A stretch of 64,000 nt of DNA from positions 18,655,001 to 18,719,000 of the forward strand of contig CM060880.1 of the NCBI GenBank assembly GCA_030762935.1. Direction: 5' to 3'. The translations under genes and the position numbers were made by a program. Under the pieces are notes generated by a model. The model was not told where the DNA came from and ran no database searches. It saw only the letters and a list, made by a program, of their open reading frames with translations. Numbering within the stretch: position 1 is the first letter of the stretch; the number at the start of each line of letters is the position of its first letter. This document shows, piece after piece, positions 59,682 through 64,000 of this stretch. The DNA is from Hymenopus coronatus (lineage: Eukaryota > Arthropoda > Insecta > Mantodea > Hymenopodidae).

Positions 59682-59950
59682 TCGTCCTCCGTTTAGGGAT
59701 AACATCCTATCTGGTTTCCGAGGTCGCGGGTTCAAACCTGGCGGAGAGTGATTTTTCGGACGTAATAATCCTTAGCTTCCTTGGGACCGAAAATAAAGCA
59801 GGTGGTTCCGTGTCGTTAAGTTACGGCTAGTAGAACCTCAAGTCTTATAAAGAGGTCTCTGAGCAAAATTAAGCAGCCTTTCACGCTCAATATAGAATGT
59901 GACGCTGAGAACCATAACAGTTAAAGGGTGCCCCATAAATAACAATTTCA
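59682..59950 (+). mobile_element. SINE-A
   Basis: Head TCGTCCTCCGTTTAGGGATA, B-box-like GGTCGCGGGTTCAAACCTGG, then 'aataatccttagcttccttg', 'agaacctcaagtcttataaa', 'gagcaaaattaagcagcctt', 'atatagaatgtgacgctgag' and 'ccataaataac'. It ends within about 10 bp of the long inverted-repeat element. Confidence 0.93.
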
Positions 59951-59956
59951 ATGTTT

Positions 59957-60724
59957 AATAATTATTGTACTACTCTAATCGATAACGTGCGCTTTGTCTT
60001 TGATCCTCTCAGGTAGTAACGCCGCATGCGTTGCTTGTTCTCGGAAGTCACTGATGTTTCACATTGCACCAAGGAGGCGTCGGTTCAGCCATAAAATCAA
60101 AGAAATCATAAATGACACATAGCTATCTCCATGTGTAGTAAGACGCAGCGTCGCAACGAATCCTTCGTTTCATCTTTCATTCTTCTGCAAAGTAACATAT
60201 TCTAAAAATAAATGTCCATGCTTGGAGAGCGAACATTTACCTGAAGAAAACGTGGCAACGTTGCTTTTCGCGACGCTGAATACTGTCATCTCAGCCGGTT
60301 TTTGATACGCCGCAAGTTAATGGTTAGCGTAGCACAGTAAGGTGGGTTATCTGTTGATCACTAAAGCAACTAGGTATGATCGTGCTACGCTAATGATTAA
60401 CATGTGATGCCTCAAACACAGATCAGATGATGATGGTCTTCAGTATCGCAGAAAGCAAGGTATTAACTTTTTCTCCAGACATTTTATTCTTTTAACATAT
60501 TTCTTAGAAGATGAATGAGCGAGAAAACGAGCAGATGTTGTAACGATGTGGTTCTCTAATCGTGGAGTTAATAACGTTATTTGTTATTTCTTTGAGTTTA
60601 TTGGTTGAAGTGACAACCTCATTGGTGCAATGTGAAACATCAGCGGCTACCGGCATGTGTTGCAGGCTTCTGATGTTTAAAGCCAAAGCGCATGTTAACC
60701 ATTAGAGTAGTACAATAATAATTG
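59957..60724. mobile_element. long terminal-inverted-repeat (fold-back-like) element FB1
   Basis: The left arm (59957 to about 60118) and right arm (about 60555 to 60724) are inverted copies of about 150-165 bp with substitutions and small indels. Outermost: ATTATTGTACTACTCTAATC on the left, ATTATTGTACTACTCTAATG on the right read inverted. A long identical stretch, CTGATGTTTCACATTGCACC, lies further in. Inside is a smaller inverted pair (60316-60403). No transposase is visible. Non-autonomous DNA transposon; the superfamily and target duplication are not determined. Confidence 0.85.
60316..60403. repeat. internal hairpin of FB1
   Basis: GTTAATGGTTAGCGTAGCAC at the left is inverted as GTGCTACGCTAATGATTAAC at the right, with a spacer of about 47 bp. 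The stem sequence also resembles the outer FB1 end (TACTACTCTAATGGTTAACA), so the interior may hold a nested or duplicated terminus. Confidence 0.8.
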
Positions 60725-61674
60725 AGACATTGTAGCAACGTCTCTTGGAGTTACGTCATTGAAAACACCTCAAGGGCCCACATTATCTAAGATGCTGGTG
60801 GAAACTGTACCTAGTTTACGTTCTGATTTCTGTGTTCGATGTTTCTCCTTATTTTGATTTATAGTCTGGTTCTTTCTTTTGTCTTTCACCTTTAAATTAC
60901 TGAGTCACTTTCCAAACCCCCGTGACGTCTTTGCGACCCATAATGGCACGTTTTTCAACTGCCGTTAGGTATTGCATTTTATTTTACTTTCCGCTCCACT
61001 AACTCGTTTGCACTGACTGATTTGCACCGCCAAGCTACGGGAGCACTTTCAGTCGACAAATCGGGACAAACGAGGAAACAAGAGGCAAGTGAATGAACTG
61101 TTACCAAGGTAACCTTCTGAAGAAGCGGGAAAGGAAAAACACTTGAGTTACGATACACGATATTTCATTGGAATAACTTTCTCTTACAGAGATCTCGTTA
61201 CCTGGCACTGCCTTTTACGGCGAGACGTTTAAAATGAAATTTCCGCATGAAAGAGCTTCTCCATCTTCTCGGCAAATAAAGCTGTATGAAGCCATGCATA
61301 CCCTAATGCAAAACGATGTAATTGCATCTCGGAGAAAATTGCGTGAAAACTCTGTAATGCGGAAACCTGCAGCTATATATGCCGTGAATAACGTCATATT
61401 TATATTTCAAATTTGATTAACATTAAGAACACCTAATAAATAAATGATACCAACCAAACATATCTAAGGCACCAGACGTGAACATTATACTAGGATTCTA
61501 TCTTGTATTGGTAATTGAAATACCGTATCCCATTTCTTTTCCCCGAAGACCATCGCTGCGAAACCCAAAATAAGGATATATTTATGAGTCCTTTATTTAT
61601 CATATATACTGATAGGTATTTTTAGCTTTGGAAGCACGGATTCCTTGCAGACCTTGCCTTTACCCGCATATTCA
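60725..61674. other. no recognisable feature
   Basis: Overlapping 60-codon frames on both strands at 61215-61416; no motif. Confidence 0.45.
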
Positions 61675-61917
61675 AGCATTACCGTGCTACTGAAAAGGTT
61701 AACATGGGATTTATCTCTGTTAATGCAAATCTCTCCGATTATTCTGGGAAGTCTCAAAGTTTTGTAGTGCAACAATGAGCGCGTCACTTCAGCTAATGAA
61801 TGCGTGGAAATCACAAATGACAGAAGACAATGGAGTACGCATGGAGTAAAACACAACGTCTTATCGCAGCCTTTGATGCCGACATGTTAACCTTTTCAGT
61901 AGCACAGCAATACCTGG
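61675..61917. mobile_element. MITE M1, copy 2
   Basis: Terminal inverted repeats CCGTGCTACTGAAAAGGTTA (left) and, inverted at the right, CTGTGCTACTGAAAAGGTTA, continuing ACATG on both sides. The interior shares 'gattattctgggaagtc', 'aatgagcgcgtcacttcagc' and 'cttatcgcagcctttgatgc' with copy 1 at 29028-29260 in the same orientation. Confidence 0.88.
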
Positions 61918-64000
61918 TATGTACATACTTCGACAGGGGGTTTGTCCAGACTTGGCCTGAAAAACGGATGGTGAACAAAGTGAACTCTATTTAGATGTAC
62001 ACGTTCCCTTAAAATATAAGTCTGTTTCCAATAATTTCAAATCTATTCAACTGCTAGCAACACCGTGTACGAGTAAGGGCCTGATATTTAAAGCTTAAAA
62101 GAAAGTTGTATTTAGTGCATCCTTTAATCACAAACAAATAGTGACGACGAGTATTTAACCCAAGTCGATCAATAGCCAGGACGGATTTTGGGAGATACCA
62201 CAAACCAATCTTAGCGTTCAGGCAAGGATGATACCATTTCCCTTCTGCAGGATGGTGATTAATTGATGAAAGAACACACATTACTTTTGATAACTATATT
62301 TAACAGAATTAAACTATAATCCTAGAATATGAAAAATGTTGTGCATCAAATCCCAGAATAGTATATATTTCATCCCAATCTTCCCATTTGGGAAGAAAAT
62401 CCCCACAATAGTACCATAAATCGAACTAGAGGCAGGTGCATTATTACGTCAACCGTACGGCCCACCAGTAAATATGGCGCAATAATTCATATACCCCACA
62501 GAAAGCAAATATATTTTTCACATTTGTTTAGAAAAATTGTGATCATGTAACAGCAAGGAAACTATCTCTTTTCGCACCTACAGTCAGTGACATATGTCAT
62601 ACATTCATTACACTTGTTACATTCAGAGCTTGGTTGTCTTCAATACCGAACACAAATTATGGAGCCTTTTGTAATCCATGATCTGTAAAATCCATCAAGC
62701 GTGAACGGTACCAGGTTTGCACCAAGTGACATCATATGAATCAGTGTTAAATAAAAACATATGCTAGTAGCACGATGGGAAGTCTGTATGCACATTTCGA
62801 TTTTCAAATACAAACACACATATTTAGCACCATACCAACATACAAGGATTTTGCGGGGCTTGAGAAAATCGAATTGAGTTATGACCAAAGATGAGATAGT
62901 CGGAAGCATATCATCGCCAAGCTAAACAACATTGTGGGATGTGCAATTTATCGATAGAAACGTTTACACAATTGGAGCCGTGGCTTATTAAAATCCGGAA
63001 GTAACAACATCTACTGCGGTAACACAATTTTGTAAATCAAACACTTTTCTTGCTAAAAGGATAAATACAAAATTCTGTTCCCAAGTGCTACTGTGAGGCT
63101 TGCAAGAATATACCCTAAGATATGTATTCCAAAGTGGTAACAGCAGCCTTTATAATTATTCACAAAATAAAAGTAATGACGACTTTTCGTTTGGAGTGCA
63201 TAAAGTGTAAAATACATTTCTTGAAACGTAAGTATTATTCTCATTCACTATAGGTCTGCACAAAAAGAAACCAAACTTCTTCCAAATAATAATTCCATCG
63301 ATTTGCATTTTCTTGAGTTTAATTACGTTATTCCCTTCCACTGTTAAAACACTGTTGCTCACAGCGTTTCTTCCATTATTAGGATATGTTATTGAACATA
63401 CATCTTGCATCTTGCAGAAGAGCCGTCAAGTAGTATATATTTTCTTTAGTGGACTATACACGATTCTTTCAGGATAATTAATTTTAGACACCAAAAGAAA
63501 TATGCATTTCTTAATGCATTTAGAGGAACTAAGATGTAACAGTGTAATCTGCTTGGCGACTGCATATAAGCACTGTGGCGAAACTCTCAGGCTGTTTAGC
63601 TTAGCCTTTTCATGCATTTTATTTCCCACCGCCTCCGCTTCCAAATAAAACTGTGCAGAATTTCTACCCACATCGCATTCATATTTAAACAGATGTTTAT
63701 AGACTCCTGTCTCATTTTGGTGGTTATAACCTAAAGTGAAAACCCAGATTGGTACAATTACATTTTACTTCAGAGGAATCCCTTCTTCAATACCAGGACT
63801 CATTAAGGATTAGTTTATTTCTGGATAGACCTCGTAAACTTGGTAAACCGTTATTAATACTCCAGAGTTTCATGCAATAATTTCCAGGGGACGAAGAAAA
63901 GATTGCAGGGAATGGCAAAGAAAGCTCTTTTATTCCTATAAATTTTCACGATAAGCTGCCTAGGTCAAAAAGCACTTGACCTAGCTAACATGAAGCAAGT
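61918..64000. other. no recognisable feature
   Basis: Two kilobases of AT-rich DNA. Minus-strand frames of 75-89 codons (62281-62054, 62909-62640, 63410-63156, 63671-63426) have no motif, no splice context and no mutual relation. Confidence 0.5.

Noticed and set aside
60241..60275. CTGAAGAAAACGTGGCAACGTT as another copy of the P1 core
   Set aside because: No stem between the boxes and it lies inside FB1; the similarity is short enough to be chance.
1..64000. CRISPR array, operons or prokaryotic origin
   Set aside because: No regularly spaced short direct repeats, no long open frames, and abundant eukaryotic retroposons.

Overview
This is a repeat-dense, AT-rich stretch of an animal nuclear genome, most likely an arthropod or another invertebrate. 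The evidence is the absence of any bacterial-style gene order, the short open frames only, mariner and Tc1/mariner relics, three tRNA-headed SINE families with target-site duplications, a LINE 3' relic, palindromic hairpin elements, MITEs and many microsatellites. I cannot name the species. I find no host protein-coding gene, rRNA or functional tRNA that I would defend. Most open frames are under about 105 codons and fall in repeats or in AT-rich DNA where such frames are expected by chance.

The dominant component is one interspersed family, called R1 here. A full copy is about 0.75-0.9 kb. I place 27 segments (about 22 insertions) on both strands, covering roughly 13-14 kb, about a fifth of the window. 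One end (the 'H-end') is a palindrome around ACTATGTACATAGT flanked by CTTTCTCTA and TAGAGAAAG. The other end (the 'G-end') is GTAGAGAAAGTCATGTGAATG followed by GAACACATCAGATTTTT. R1 has no convincing protein and matches no superfamily I can name. Copies are tandem (44870-46150, 20435-21295), fold-back (25556-26250), or interrupted by SINEs (11329-12084, 57501-58060).

Other mobile DNA from left to right: a SINE-C remnant (1107-1217); an internally deleted mariner with TA duplication (1267-1727); a 198-bp palindrome with one mismatch per arm (6019-6216); SINE-A inside an R1 terminus (11344-11638); a Tc1/mariner transposase relic lacking its catalytic core (18739-19204); SINE-B (27547-27770); a MITE (29028-29260) with a relative at 61675-61917; SINE-C copies (31033-31199, 31509-31750, 36820-37052, 57645-57872); a LINE C-terminal relic (36408-36600); two degenerate relatives of the palindrome (39896-40020, 47038-47306); more SINE-B (41891-42015, 42981-43219, 52470-52620); SINE-A copies (54365-54608, 59682-59950); and a long-inverted-repeat element of about 768 bp (59957-60724).

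The most interesting items are R1 itself and the palindromic elements at 6.1, 40.0 and 47.2 kb. The latter share a hairpin whose stem differs in sequence between loci while the bases on each side (CTGAAGAY and GAAACRT) are conserved, which suggests a selected RNA structure. Two patches of higher GC (6690-7190 and 46279-46790) are the best places to look for host exons or regulatory DNA. The remaining intervals look like ordinary non-coding DNA.
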